A model generated the notes under the pieces. That model was not told where the DNA came from. It saw only the letters and a program-made list of their open reading frames with translations, and ran no database searches. The translations under genes and the position numbers were made by a program. A stretch of 64,000 nucleotides of DNA from Flaccisagitta enflata (lineage: Eukaryota > Chaetognatha > Sagittoidea > Aphragmophora), in NCBI GenBank assembly GCA_965153355.1, contig OZ231126.1, positions 19,716,001 through 19,780,000 of the forward strand, in the 5' to 3' direction. Below are positions 47,840-57,083 of this stretch, piece by piece (the first letter of the stretch is position 1; each line of letters opens with the position of its first letter).

Positions 47840-49933
47840 CTAACGCCGGAAATTCGGCGGCGGGCCCCCGCGCCGCCCGCCACCACCACGATCAGATGAG
47901 CGTGAAGGTCTCCACGCAGCAGGGGACGAAGTCGCCAACGGCTCCTCCGCCCGCTCTCCACTACGCGACCGATCTCCCGCGTGTCTCATTCCGGAGGCAA
48001 ACGCTAGCGCGATCTCCATCTCGCGCTCAGAAAAGGTGGATGACGAAGAGGCGAAGGACGAATCCAACGACGGGGAGGCAGGTGGCCGCGTCGAAGAGGA
48101 GGATGACGACGGCCGATCAGGCACGCGGAAGCCGCAGTGCCCCCTCTCCACCCAAGGCCGACCACCGCCACCACCACCCCGCGGAAAACCACCGCCCCGC
48201 GGAAAACCACCGCCCCCACCACCACGATGGAAACTACCACCACCCCCATGAGAAAAACTGCCACCACCACGATGACCACCACCGCCCCCGCTATGATGAC
48301 CACTACCGCCTCCACCATGATGACCACCACCACTACCACGATTGTGACCACCACCAGCCCGACCACCAACCCGGCCAGACCCCTGCGACGAAGACCGAGC
48401 ATGGCCACCCCGCCGGATCTGCGCCTGCTGATTCCGGGCATCTCTTAGCGACTTCTCCAGCCGCTCCACCTCCCTTGCAGCCTCCTCATCCTCCAAGCGC
48501 TGCTGCTCCACAAGACGCTGCTGCTCCTGCTCCCGCCGCCTCTGCTCCTCCGCCAGACGCCGCTGCTCCTTCTCCTGCTTCAGCCGCTCACTCTCCACGC
48601 GCTGAAACTCCTCCAACTTCGCCTTGGCTGCCATCTTCGACCGCTTTCGCCGCTCCGTCCACCTCACTGACTTCTTCCTCTTCTTCTCTTCCTCCAGCAA
48701 CCGCGCCACCGCCTGCTCCTCATCCTCCTCCTCCTCCTCCACCGCGCCCCCACCGCCGTCATCCGCCACCGGCACCACCGGCACCACCGGCACCACCGGC
48801 TCCAATGGAGGCATCGCCGGATCCACTTCCGGCACCACCACCTCCCCTTCCACCACTTCCGCGTCAGCCGCCGGCTGCTCCTCAACATCCCCCGAGTCCT
48901 TCTCCTCGAAATAAAGTCCATCCATCGCGTCACAAACCAACTGATTTGAGGCCGCGACGCCCTCCTTCAAACCGGGCCTTTTTGCCATCGACCCAAACAA
49001 CACCTCTGGCACATAAACCGGCCTTCTATTTCTATGTCCACGATATAAGTCTTTCCAGCTCTTGGCCCCATCCAACAGCTCCCGAATGATCCATTGGACC
49101 GCCGGGCCACTGCCAGGTGGGCACGCCTTCACCGCCTTATCCACTTCCCTCAAAAAAATAGTCACTGGGGGCAGTTCCATAAACACTGACACCCTTTTCA
49201 CTGGGCAACGGCTTGGCCAAACAGACCAGCGGGGGGCCCTATGAGTCTCCTCATCGTGCCACGACCAAAATTCACACTCACCAGGGTCGCTCATAAAAGT
49301 TTGCACCGCGTACCTCACACCGTCGGCGTCCCTCGGTGCCCACCAAACCACCGACTCCCCACGGAAGGCCCCCGCTGCCACTTTCCTCAAATCATCAGGC
49401 CTCTCCGCATCGACCACCAAAAAAAAGTCCGGCATACACCCATGCCTCACCACCTGCATAACACACATGTTTTTATATTCGGGATGCACAACCCTATGCA
49501 ACGCCACCGCCACCTGACGCAACCCACACAAGTCTCTAATTTCCATTGGCATGTCCGTCCAAATGTTCATCCAGGGGGGAACCACCGGACCTCCCGTCGA
49601 AGGTAAATTCTTCGGGTCAACCCGGCGCCCACCCATCAACACACCATCCTCCCTAATCACCGCTAGAGTTTCCGCCGCCATCCCCTCCGGCACCACCTGG
49701 CGAAACTCCTTCGCGTATTTCCGCGCATCCAAAACCAACTCCTCATCACTGTCACTATCGCTATCGTCATCACCACTACTGACGTCACTCGCCCCCTCCT
49801 CCTCCTCTTCCCCATCAGCCACCACACCACCATCCACCTTCCGGCCGCAAGCACAGGCCCCTTCACAACTACATTCTTCACCACCACCGAGTGCCCCAGC
49901 ACCATCATCCACTTCCATCTCCAACCCTGACAT
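47840..49933 (-). CDS. Extra ORF downstream of pol, unrecognised coiled-coil/RGG-type protein
   Basis: I do not recognise the family. The ATG at 49933 opens 697 codons on the same strand as gag-pol, 414 bp after the pol stop and 447 bp before the 3' LTR. N-terminus: cysteine-rich CSCEGACACGRK, then a Glu/Asp run. Residues about 75-345 look globular (VVPPWMNIWTDMPMEIRDLC, FFLVVDAERPDDLRKVA, ESVVWWAPRDADGVRYA). Residues about 400-510 are a highly charged coiled coil. Residues about 510-600 are Gly/His/Arg-rich with RGG-type repeats, and the tail is Ser/Arg-rich. I see no signal peptide or membrane helix, so it is not a conventional env. A candidate splice acceptor (TTTATATCTTAG) ends 8 bases before the ATG. 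The RGG tail suggests RNA binding; this is inference. Confidence 0.7.
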   Translation of the reverse strand: MSGLEMEVDDGAGALGGGEECSCEGACACGRKVDGGVVADGEEEEEGASDVSSGDDDSDSDSDEELVLDARKYAKEFRQVVPEGMAAETLAVIREDGVLMGGRRVDPKNLPSTGGPVVPPWMNIWTDMPMEIRDLCGLRQVAVALHRVVHPEYKNMCVMQVVRHGCMPDFFLVVDAERPDDLRKVAAGAFRGESVVWWAPRDADGVRYAVQTFMSDPGECEFWSWHDEETHRAPRWSVWPSRCPVKRVSVFMELPPVTIFLREVDKAVKACPPGSGPAVQWIIRELLDGAKSWKDLYRGHRNRRPVYVPEVLFGSMAKRPGLKEGVAASNQLVCDAMDGLYFEEKDSGDVEEQPAADAEVVEGEVVVPEVDPAMPPLEPVVPVVPVVPVADDGGGGAVEEEEEDEEQAVARLLEEEKKRKKSVRWTERRKRSKMAAKAKLEEFQRVESERLKQEKEQRRLAEEQRRREQEQQRLVEQQRLEDEEAAREVERLEKSLRDARNQQAQIRRGGHARSSSQGSGRVGGRAGGGHNRGSGGGHHGGGGSGHHSGGGGGHRGGGSFSHGGGGSFHRGGGGGGFPRGGGFPRGGGGGGRPWVERGHCGFRVPDRPSSSSSSTRPPASPSLDSSFASSSSTFSEREMEIALAFASGMRHAGDRSRSGERAEEPLATSSPAAWRPSRSSDRGGGGRRGGPPPNFRR

Positions 49934-50347
49934 CACTGCACTAAGATATAAACACTTGCACTAAGGCACACTTGAGAAGCACAATTTCACTGAGACTATC
50001 TAACTATGGGATGGGGAAAGAGCAAAAAGAAATAATATACAACAAAAAACAGAAAATCATCAAGGCGCAAATAATCAATGTAACATCCACAAAATATGAA
50101 AATAGGAAATAGTCGGAAATAGTTGACGAGTAAATCCAATAAAAAACCCCCCGAAAAAGCAACATCACGCCCAAGCCCATCGCCCAACGATCATCCAAGA
50201 AGAAAATAATGAGACAAGAATCACATCGTAACGACTTGAACCCAGATATAATGCGCATTCAACGAAGTAGAATATCAAAAGAAAAACAAGTCACCACAGC
50301 CAACAGAAATGCGTCTACTATCAAAAAATATCAGTCCAAATATACAA
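49934..50347 (-). other. Spacer between pol and the extra ORF
   Basis: AT-rich, stop-dense on all frames. Its downstream end in element orientation has a T-rich stretch followed by CTTAG just before the ATG of the extra ORF, which would suit a spliced subgenomic mRNA. No other feature seen. Confidence 0.5.
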
Positions 50348-53300
50348 TTATAATACATCCGCTCTGAGCGGGTCCAATTCCAAGCGGACAATCTTTGTTC
50401 TGTCGCGGGAGAAAATTTTTCCATTTGACGTCCGCACAGAAACTGTCCTCACTAGATCCTGGCCATCCGTCTCGACGACCATCCCCGTCCGCCAATCGCC
50501 CCGTCGACATTGTTCGTCAACCATTAACACCACTTCCCCAACCTCCAAGTTCGGCTCCGTCGAGCGCCACTTTGGCCGCGCTTGTAACGCCGAGACATAA
50601 TCCCGTGACCACCGGTTCCAAAACTCGTCGACCAACGCCCTCGATTGACGCCAGCTGTAGCGAAGACACACCGCGTCCGGAGGCGATGGAGGGAGAATGT
50701 CACAGTGCGATGCCGCGAAAACACCAGGGCACAAAAAGTCAATCGGACGCAGCGCTTGAATCCCAGGCTCATCAGGGATGTGAGTAATCGGCCTCGAGTT
50801 CATTGCCAATTCCGCCTGCGCCAACACTGTCGTCAGCGTCTCAATACTCAAATTGTCCAGCGTCAGCACAAAGGTCAGATGTTTTTTAGCTGCCTTTACC
50901 AATCGTTCCCACACCCCACCCCTGTGAGGGGATGTCGGTGGGTTGAATTTCCACTCAATTTCAAGCAGCCGCAGATCCTCAGTCGACGACGCATTCCATG
51001 CAGCCACCTCCGCCGCGATCTCCTTTTCGGCAGAAGTAAAGTTCGAGCCGCAATCCGAGAATAAACGCCTCACCGCCGGCCTTCTTGCGCGAAATCGCTG
51101 CAATGCGTCGATGAAACATGATGTATCCATGCTCCGCAATACTTCGAAGTGCACAGCCCTTGTTGCCATGCAAGTAAACAGGGCCACATTCACTTTGTGG
51201 AATGCTCTTCCAACAATTTTGCACTTCACCGGTCCAAAGCAGTCCACTCCTGTATTTTCGAAGGGCCGACAAGCCTGCGTCCTTTCCACGGGAAGGGGCG
51301 CCATTTGCTGCGACTCCGGCGCTTTAAAGTGTCTCTGACATCCCACACATGCCTTCACCACGCGAGACACTACGCGGCGCCCTTTTGTAATCCAGAATCG
51401 GCGTCGCGATTCACCCAACACATGCTCCACGCCGGCGTGAAGGTGACATTCATGATACAGCCTTATCAAGTCCAAGACATCGTCGTCGTCGTGGGGAAGG
51501 ATCATTGGGTGTTTGGCGTCATAGCACAGTTCCGTTGAGTTTGTGAGACGCCCCATGCAGCGCAGCACTCCATTCGCGTCGATGAACGGATTCAACGCCA
51601 CTATCGTCGACTTCGCGTGCACCTTTTGTCTTTTCGTTGGACCCTTAGGTCCCGCTGTCAGCGACTTTATTTCCTCGCCGAAGTGTCGCGACTGAATGTC
51701 TCGTATCAGCAGCATTTCCGCGTCTCGCAGCTCACGCAGTGTAGTTGACTGCGCACCGCTGCCTCCAGCTACAGGGCGTCGCTTCATCACGCATTCCAGT
51801 ATTGTCTTTTTAAGAAGCGCGATGCGCCGCACTTTCCCTGGCCACGAGGCAACCCCGCGGGATACCCTCGAGAGCCAAGTTTTTGCCACCGTTGGGGTTG
51901 TCACTGCCGTGGCCAGTATGTGCGCGGGAAAAGGATCCGACGCGATTTGTTTTTCCGGCCATCCCGTCTCATCTTTCCACAAAAATTCCGGTCCACCGTG
52001 GAAATGTCGCCATTTTGGGTCACGCGCCAAAAGACCATGGGTACAGTCGTCGGCCGGGTTTTCCCCCGATGGCACCCATCTCCACTCGGACACGCTCGTC
52101 AACGCCTGTATTTCTGAAATGCGATTGGAAAAGTAAACTTTAAACCGAGTAACTGTATCATTCAACTGCTTGATAACACATTCAGAATCAGTCCACATGA
52201 TGATACTGTCGTAACTCCCTGTTTCTTTTTCCACAGATGCTCTCATCCTTGCTGCCAGTCTCGCGGCCTGCAACTCGAGCCTCGGCATTGAATCGTGGTG
52301 TCCAGCCTCGGCGTCCTTTACCGGCACCACATGCGCCTTCGAACATACAATCGCCACGTGGATTTTTTCATCCGGCGTCTTCCGGCGCACGTATATCACG
52401 ACGCCGTATCCCTTGCTGCTCGCATCACTAAACGCCATCAACTGTTTCTCGCCATCCTGGGTTTCCAGCGTCGCGGTCCATCGTTCGATTTCAAAGTTTT
52501 TGAGGAAATCAAAGTCCCTTTGCCACACAGCGAACGCTTCCAACAACGCTTCTTCAATGTTTTTCTCGTCCCATCCGATCGCTGTCTTCATCACCTGCTG
52601 TAGAATGAATCTTGCCCAAATCACGAAAGGGTCCAAGAAACCAAGAGGGTCGAAAAATGACGCTATCACTTGTAGCATCTGACGCTTCGTCTCCACTTTC
52701 ATTTCCGCCTTTTCTTTCTCTGGGGCATAGGAGAATTTGTCCGCTGAGAATGAGTAACGCATCCCCAACACTTTTCCCACATCTTCTCCGGGAGCTGCCG
52801 CCTTCTGAAAGTCTTTCATTTCCGGCGCCGGATCATCCTCCTCCAGCACTTCCGGCCTTGAAGAGCGCCACTTGCAGAGAGTGAAGCCGCCATCTTTCAT
52901 CGCCGCGGTGATCGCAATCCGGAAGTCGCGCGCTATTTTCGTATTGCGCAGAGACTTCAACAGATCGTCGACGTACAGGTTGCGGTTTGACGCCTCCACC
53001 ACAAGAGGACCGTACTCTCTCGCCCTCTGATTGATGTGGTACCGTTGCGTGAAGATCGCGACGAAGTTGGAACTTTTGGCGCCGAACACGTGACCCAAAA
53101 ATCCATTCAGTTCCGCTTCGTCCATCTCCTCCGTCGGAAACCACCAGTACGTAAAGGCGCCTTCATCTTCCTCTGCAATATAGATTTCATGAAAAAAATC
53201 TTTAATGTCAGCGCCTACCGCGACTTCACCCCCATCGCGAAAGCGCATCAACACACCACGAATGTCACATGCCAATTGGGGGCCACCTAATAAACAATCA

Positions 53301-53959
53301 TTCAGACACACACCCCCCACAGACGCCCTACAATCATGACAGATACGAACTTGACCAGGTTTCCCTGGCTTATCTGTGACGTGGATGGGGATTGTCCATT
53401 TTGGCCTGTCCGGTGGCGTCGCTGCGTGCTTCTTTGGATCGAGTTTCACGACTCTGCCCTTTGCCTCAAATTGACGCATCGTTTCAAATGTGACCCTTCG
53501 CCTCTCCGGATCCTTTCGCATTTGTTGTGCCGTTCTCCATAGACGGTCCAACGCCATGCCGCTCGAGTCCACCTTGTTGATCCTTTCTGCCGTCGCTTTC
53601 CTCCCGCGTTTGTGGGGCAGGCTCACTCGATATCTTTCCACTGTAGAGTCCCATACAATCGATTCTTCGAGCTGCCTGAGAGCAAATTTGTCCTCCAACG
53701 ACATTGTTTCATCATCGTTTTTTGCTCTTTCAAATTCACTCGCAAAACATTTTTTCATCTCTTTCTCTGTGTTGGATGGAAAACTCTGAAAGGAAACATG
53801 GTTACAAACAAAACAGTGCGAGTCAATGTTCTTCTTGGGGCCTATTAGACAATAGCCGAATCCCGTCTCCAACGCCACCGGAAGTGACTCATCGCCGATG
53901 CGCCTTTCGCCAGAGCTCCACACTCGGGCGTGTTCCGCTCCGATGATCGCATCCGATGT
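50348..53959 (-). CDS. pol: Bel/Pao Pol: reverse transcriptase, RNase H, integrase
   Basis: A frame of about 1203 codons opens after TGA at 53962-53960 and lies in the -1 frame relative to gag-protease. It starts with the end of the protease region (IIGAEH, then ALETGFGYCLIGP). RT follows with RICHDCRASVGG and the catalytic LYVDDLL. Next is the A17-type segment (SFFDPLGFLDPFVIWAR), then RNase H-like AFSDASSKGYG and MWTDSECV. The integrase zinc finger is HECHLHAG...CVGC, and its catalytic D-D-E appears in TGVDCFGPV, FSDCGSNFTS and WERLVKAAKK. The end matches the Bel C-terminal domain (VGEVVLMVDEQCRRGDW). All key catalytic residues are present. No good initiation codon at the start, so it needs fusion to gag-protease. 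Confidence 0.93.
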   Translation of the reverse strand, partial: TSDAIIGAEHARVWSSGERRIGDESLPVALETGFGYCLIGPKKNIDSHCFVCNHVSFQSFPSNTEKEMKKCFASEFERAKNDDETMSLEDKFALRQLEESIVWDSTVERYRVSLPHKRGRKATAERINKVDSSGMALDRLWRTAQQMRKDPERRRVTFETMRQFEAKGRVVKLDPKKHAATPPDRPKWTIPIHVTDKPGKPGQVRICHDCRASVGGVCLNDCLLGGPQLACDIRGVLMRFRDGGEVAVGADIKDFFHEIYIAEEDEGAFTYWWFPTEEMDEAELNGFLGHVFGAKSSNFVAIFTQRYHINQRAREYGPLVVEASNRNLYVDDLLKSLRNTKIARDFRIAITAAMKDGGFTLCKWRSSRPEVLEEDDPAPEMKDFQKAAAPGEDVGKVLGMRYSFSADKFSYAPEKEKAEMKVETKRQMLQVIASFFDPLGFLDPFVIWARFILQQVMKTAIGWDEKNIEEALLEAFAVWQRDFDFLKNFEIERWTATLETQDGEKQLMAFSDASSKGYGVVIYVRRKTPDEKIHVAIVCSKAHVVPVKDAEAGHHDSMPRLELQAARLAARMRASVEKETGSYDSIIMWTDSECVIKQLNDTVTRFKVYFSNRISEIQALTSVSEWRWVPSGENPADDCTHGLLARDPKWRHFHGGPEFLWKDETGWPEKQIASDPFPAHILATAVTTPTVAKTWLSRVSRGVASWPGKVRRIALLKKTILECVMKRRPVAGGSGAQSTTLRELRDAEMLLIRDIQSRHFGEEIKSLTAGPKGPTKRQKVHAKSTIVALNPFIDANGVLRCMGRLTNSTELCYDAKHPMILPHDDDDVLDLIRLYHECHLHAGVEHVLGESRRRFWITKGRRVVSRVVKACVGCQRHFKAPESQQMAPLPVERTQACRPFENTGVDCFGPVKCKIVGRAFHKVNVALFTCMATRAVHFEVLRSMDTSCFIDALQRFRARRPAVRRLFSDCGSNFTSAEKEIAAEVAAWNASSTEDLRLLEIEWKFNPPTSPHRGGVWERLVKAAKKHLTFVLTLDNLSIETLTTVLAQAELAMNSRPITHIPDEPGIQALRPIDFLCPGVFAASHCDILPPSPPDAVCLRYSWRQSRALVDEFWNRWSRDYVSALQARPKWRSTEPNLEVGEVVLMVDEQCRRGDWRTGMVVETDGQDLVRTVSVRTSNGKIFSRDRTKIVRLELDPLRADVL

Positions 53960-54378
53960 TCAGCGTCGTCCTCTTCCGGAAAAGCGGGAAACTCAATGTC
54001 GCTTAAGTGTTCGATCCCCTCCACATCCGCAATTCTAGGGGGTCTGTCACCCTCTGTGGCTATTATCTCTCCAAAAATCGCATTGCTTAGTTTTAATTCG
54101 AAACCATTTGTGCCCTTCACCAACACATCTGCCACTTTCCTCACTCCTTCCACAGTTTTGTCCAATGTCGTCACTTTCATGTTCACGTCTCTTCCTTTTA
54201 TGCCCAAGCGTGAACATATCGATTCCGACACGACATTTCGGTTCGCACCGCCGTCAAGGAGGGCATAAGTGCCAATTTCCTCCCCATTTTCCCCCACTAT
54301 GTACAATGGTACGATCAGCCGCCATGCTCCATCATCACCTCCGACTTTGAAGACCGAGTTTGTTTTAGGCACGGCTAG
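53845..54378 (-). CDS. Bel/Pao aspartic protease, in gag frame after a UGA stop
   Basis: The frame continues directly from gag with no ATG before the active site, so it depends on readthrough of the UGA at 54381-54379. The active-site region reads ALLDGGANRNVVSESICSRLG, shown here only as LLDGGANRNVV; D-x-G with glycine at x differs from DSG/DTG, but variable x is known in Bel/Pao proteases. A C-terminal stretch leads to the conserved IGADH-like motif, which however lies in the pol frame, so the ORF runs off into non-homologous sequence and stops at 53845. Confidence 0.82.
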   Translation of the reverse strand, partial: LAVPKTNSVFKVGGDDGAWRLIVPLYIVGENGEEIGTYALLDGGANRNVVSESICSRLGIKGRDVNMKVTTLDKTVEGVRKVADVLVKGTNGFELKLSNAIFGEIIATEGDRPPRIADVEGIEHLSDIEFPAFPEEDDAEHRMRSSERNTPECGALAKGASAMSHFRWRWRRDSAIV

Positions 54379-56952
54379 TCATGCATTTCCACCTCCTCCT
54401 CCTCCTCCTCCTCCTCCATTGGTTCCCGCCGGGGTGGGCGGGGCGCCCGAGGACTCGTCTGGGTGGAGCAGGGTGTGATGGCCTACACCGCAAATGGCGC
54501 ACATTTCCGTCGCCTTGCAGTTTCTCGCCATATGGCCGGTCTCAAGGCACAAATAACATATGCGAGTGTTTATGCAGAATTTCCTTTTGTCCGCGCTGGA
54601 CAGGCCCTTGAAGATGTCACACGCTGGGATGCGATGTTGGCCTCCACATCGTTCACAACTTCCGGCCGTCGGTGCTGTTGCGGTGGTAGCGGCGGCTGAC
54701 GTGTTCGTCGTTGGTTTGCCGCCGCCTTTCGTCGGCGTTGTCGCTGTCGTTGCCGCCACTTTGGCTGCCCCTATAGGCTTGTTGTTTTGCACCTGACTCG
54801 AGTTTCTGTAGCATAGCTCGGCGATTGTATGCTCAGTGTCCAAGAATTCGAGAAACGTTTCAAAGCCCAGCGTTTCCCCATCTGCCATCATATTTTTCAC
54901 CACTCTCTTTGACCATTTTGCCGTCAGATGTGGGACCTTTTTTGCAAGAATTGACTCGATAACCATCTTGTTCTCGAATTCTCCTCCTCTGCTGGTGCTT
55001 TTTGCCAACGTATGGATGCTTTGCAGCTTGCAGTAAAACATCAGCAGACTGCCATGGTCTTTTTCGCCGACCTGTTTCCCTTGCAATAACTCCTCGAGCA
55101 TCTCCATCGCTGATTCTTTTCTCAGGCCGAACTTCCTGTTCAACTTCTCGATTGCCATTTTCACCGCTTTTCCCGCGTCTGTTTTTTCCAACGTCTCAGC
55201 CTCAATCAGCTGGAACGCTGCGCCCTCGAAGTAGTGTTGGAATTCGTTTAATTTGGCTTTGTCCGATAGACCGACTATCTCCAAGGCCGTTTCAAACTTC
55301 AGCATATGCTTGGCAAAACTCATTCCTTTACCTACTCCCGCAAATTTCTTCACCGGGCGAGCTTCTTTTAGCTGTGCCATCGCAAACATTTGGATCTGGA
55401 CTCGCACAAACTCTTCTTGATTTGCACTTCCGGCGCAACCCGGTGTGGTTGGCGTTTTTGGCGCTTCTTCTTCCTCCTCCTCCTCTTCCTCCTCATTTTC
55501 CCTTTCTAACCCTTCCTCCACCTGCTGCGCCGAATTGTGCAACTCTTGAAGCCTCGCCATGAGCTCCATCGTCTCTTTCTCTATCCTTTCCTTTTTCTCT
55601 CTCAAATTTCTCGCGTCTCCTTTTTCTTTTTCGTGTTTTGTTTCCCTTGGTGGTAGTTTCTGTATCGTTGGTTTGTTCACCTTTTTGGGTGTTACCGACG
55701 GAACGATTGGCTTCTTGACTGCCTTCGCTGGAGGAACGATGGGTTTAGTGATTCCTTTTGGCGTCAGTTGAATCTTATCGAGGTCGAGTTTTAATGCCAC
55801 TTTCTTTTCTCCCTTTCTTTGTTGTGGCACTTTTCCTCTCACGGGCGTCGTCGGAACGGAGCCGCTGGCGTTGTTTTTTGCCCAGCTCTCCACCGCGGCG
55901 TTGGGATTCAAAGCTCTCTCTTCGCCCCCGTTGACGGACTGCTCGAGCCTCCTCATCGCATCTCTGGCGCCCGAAGCCTCATCGTCGTCGCTGATCGCTT
56001 GTTGTTGTTCTCGATGGATCCGTTCGATCCCTTTTACTTTGATTTGGTGAAGTTTTTCATTTTGCTCTCTCTGTCTTCTTATCTCCTCTACCTTTCTCAA
56101 CGCTTCCGCCTCATCTGCTTCACTCTGCCTTCTCTCCGCTTCCATCCGTTCTTTCTCTTTTTTCTGTTCATCATCTCTGTCTTTCTTCGCTTGTATCGAT
56201 CTCGCTATTGATCCGGCGCTTCTCATTGACGGCGTCCTCTCGGCCGGCGTCGCGGGTATCACGTGGATCGCCGGATTCCCTGCTGACGCTGCGACCGCTT
56301 CTGCCGCATTCACTTGTTGAGGCGTTGATGATCCTCTAAACATTCCCGCGATCCTGCTCATTATGCCTCCTGTCGCCGCTGTTTCTGCGGTCTGATTTTC
56401 GCCGGCGTTATTTCGGCGCTCTTCGGCGCCGTTTATTTCCTCCGCCATTTCCGGTTCTTCCGCTCCTCTCTCTTCCTCCTCCCCGTTTGGAGTCTCCTCT
56501 ACGTTGGGAGCCTCCTCCTCATTTGGTGACTCCTCCTCCTCACTCTCCGATATGCACATTGTTTTGTCCATTATACCGCCACCTGGTGGTTGTTTCAGCC
56601 TCTCAAACCGCGATGGCGCCGCTCTTTCCAGCGTCTCTTCTTTCGCGATAGGAGAGCCGGCGTCGAACGACACTTCCCTTTTGCCTTCCCCCGTTTCCTC
56701 TATGTACAACGGCTTGAGGGATGTGTCCAATTCGGCTCGGTATACTGATATGTCTATCATCAGATCGTTTGCCGCGTGCTCGGCCGAGACATCGTCTATC
56801 ACGCACGCGTTGTATTGCTCTATTTTCTCGTTTAGAAGCTTTTGGAATTTGTTCGCCGCATCATTCGCTCTTATCAACACAGCCCTTTCTTTACTGACGG
56901 AAGCGACGCTGAATGCCGATTGGACGACAGCGAATTCGAGATAGCTCCCTTC
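54379..56952 (-). CDS. gag: Bel/Pao Gag polyprotein
   Basis: This frame, about 857 codons, encodes the capsid and nucleocapsid. It begins after an in-frame TGA at 56955-56953 and has no early ATG. An N-terminal helical part (LIRANDAANKFQKLLNEK) is followed by a long, charged, low-complexity region. A DUF1759-like capsid domain is recognisable by FAKHMLKFETALEIVGLSD and KLNEFQHYFEGAAFQLI. Three zinc-knuckle motifs lie in the last 95 residues: CERCGGQHRIPAC, CYLCLETGHMARNC and CAICGVGHHTLLH, the typical Bel/Pao trio. The frame ends in a glycine run and UGA, followed immediately by CUAG. Confidence 0.9.
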   Translation of the reverse strand, partial: EGSYLEFAVVQSAFSVASVSKERAVLIRANDAANKFQKLLNEKIEQYNACVIDDVSAEHAANDLMIDISVYRAELDTSLKPLYIEETGEGKREVSFDAGSPIAKEETLERAAPSRFERLKQPPGGGIMDKTMCISESEEEESPNEEEAPNVEETPNGEEEERGAEEPEMAEEINGAEERRNNAGENQTAETAATGGIMSRIAGMFRGSSTPQQVNAAEAVAASAGNPAIHVIPATPAERTPSMRSAGSIARSIQAKKDRDDEQKKEKERMEAERRQSEADEAEALRKVEEIRRQREQNEKLHQIKVKGIERIHREQQQAISDDDEASGARDAMRRLEQSVNGGEERALNPNAAVESWAKNNASGSVPTTPVRGKVPQQRKGEKKVALKLDLDKIQLTPKGITKPIVPPAKAVKKPIVPSVTPKKVNKPTIQKLPPRETKHEKEKGDARNLREKKERIEKETMELMARLQELHNSAQQVEEGLERENEEEEEEEEEEAPKTPTTPGCAGSANQEEFVRVQIQMFAMAQLKEARPVKKFAGVGKGMSFAKHMLKFETALEIVGLSDKAKLNEFQHYFEGAAFQLIEAETLEKTDAGKAVKMAIEKLNRKFGLRKESAMEMLEELLQGKQVGEKDHGSLLMFYCKLQSIHTLAKSTSRGGEFENKMVIESILAKKVPHLTAKWSKRVVKNMMADGETLGFETFLEFLDTEHTIAELCYRNSSQVQNNKPIGAAKVAATTATTPTKGGGKPTTNTSAAATTATAPTAGSCERCGGQHRIPACDIFKGLSSADKRKFCINTRICYLCLETGHMARNCKATEMCAICGVGHHTLLHPDESSGAPPTPAGTNGGGGGGGGGGNA

Positions 56953-57031
56953 TCACGCTCGATATGTCGCGCCTCTTCCACACCGGCGGTTCTCCGTTGC
57001 CACCCGGGGCCTGTGTATTTTTTGTGCTCAT
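56891..57031 (-). CDS. Short ATG-started leader frame, probable displaced N-terminus of gag
   Basis: A 46-codon frame starts MSTKNTQAPGGNGEP and has RRDISSVRRELSRI before it runs into TAA. It overlaps the beginning of the gag frame, which itself has no ATG before about residue 60. The likely reading is that leader and gag were one ORF, split by a one-base change between 56952 and 56894. Alternatives are non-AUG initiation of gag or a genuine leader peptide. Confidence 0.5.
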   Translation of the reverse strand: MSTKNTQAPGGNGEPPVWKRRDISSVRRELSRIRCRPIGIQRRFRQ

Positions 57032-57083
57032 TGTGGTGGTATAAAACACAAATCTTGATCAATCTCTGGTACCGTTTTTGTAC

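Noticed and set aside
47695-49089. A 464-codon plus-strand open frame, Pro/His/Ala-rich
   Set aside because: It is the complement of the extra ORF of the Bel/Pao element. The minus frame has an ATG, shares the strand of gag-pol and has protein-like composition; the plus frame is a low-complexity shadow.
56894-56952. A 48-bp mini-intron (GTGAG...TTCAG) joining the leader to gag
   Set aside because: Its length is a multiple of three, so it does not bring the leader into the gag frame; the TAA would still be read.
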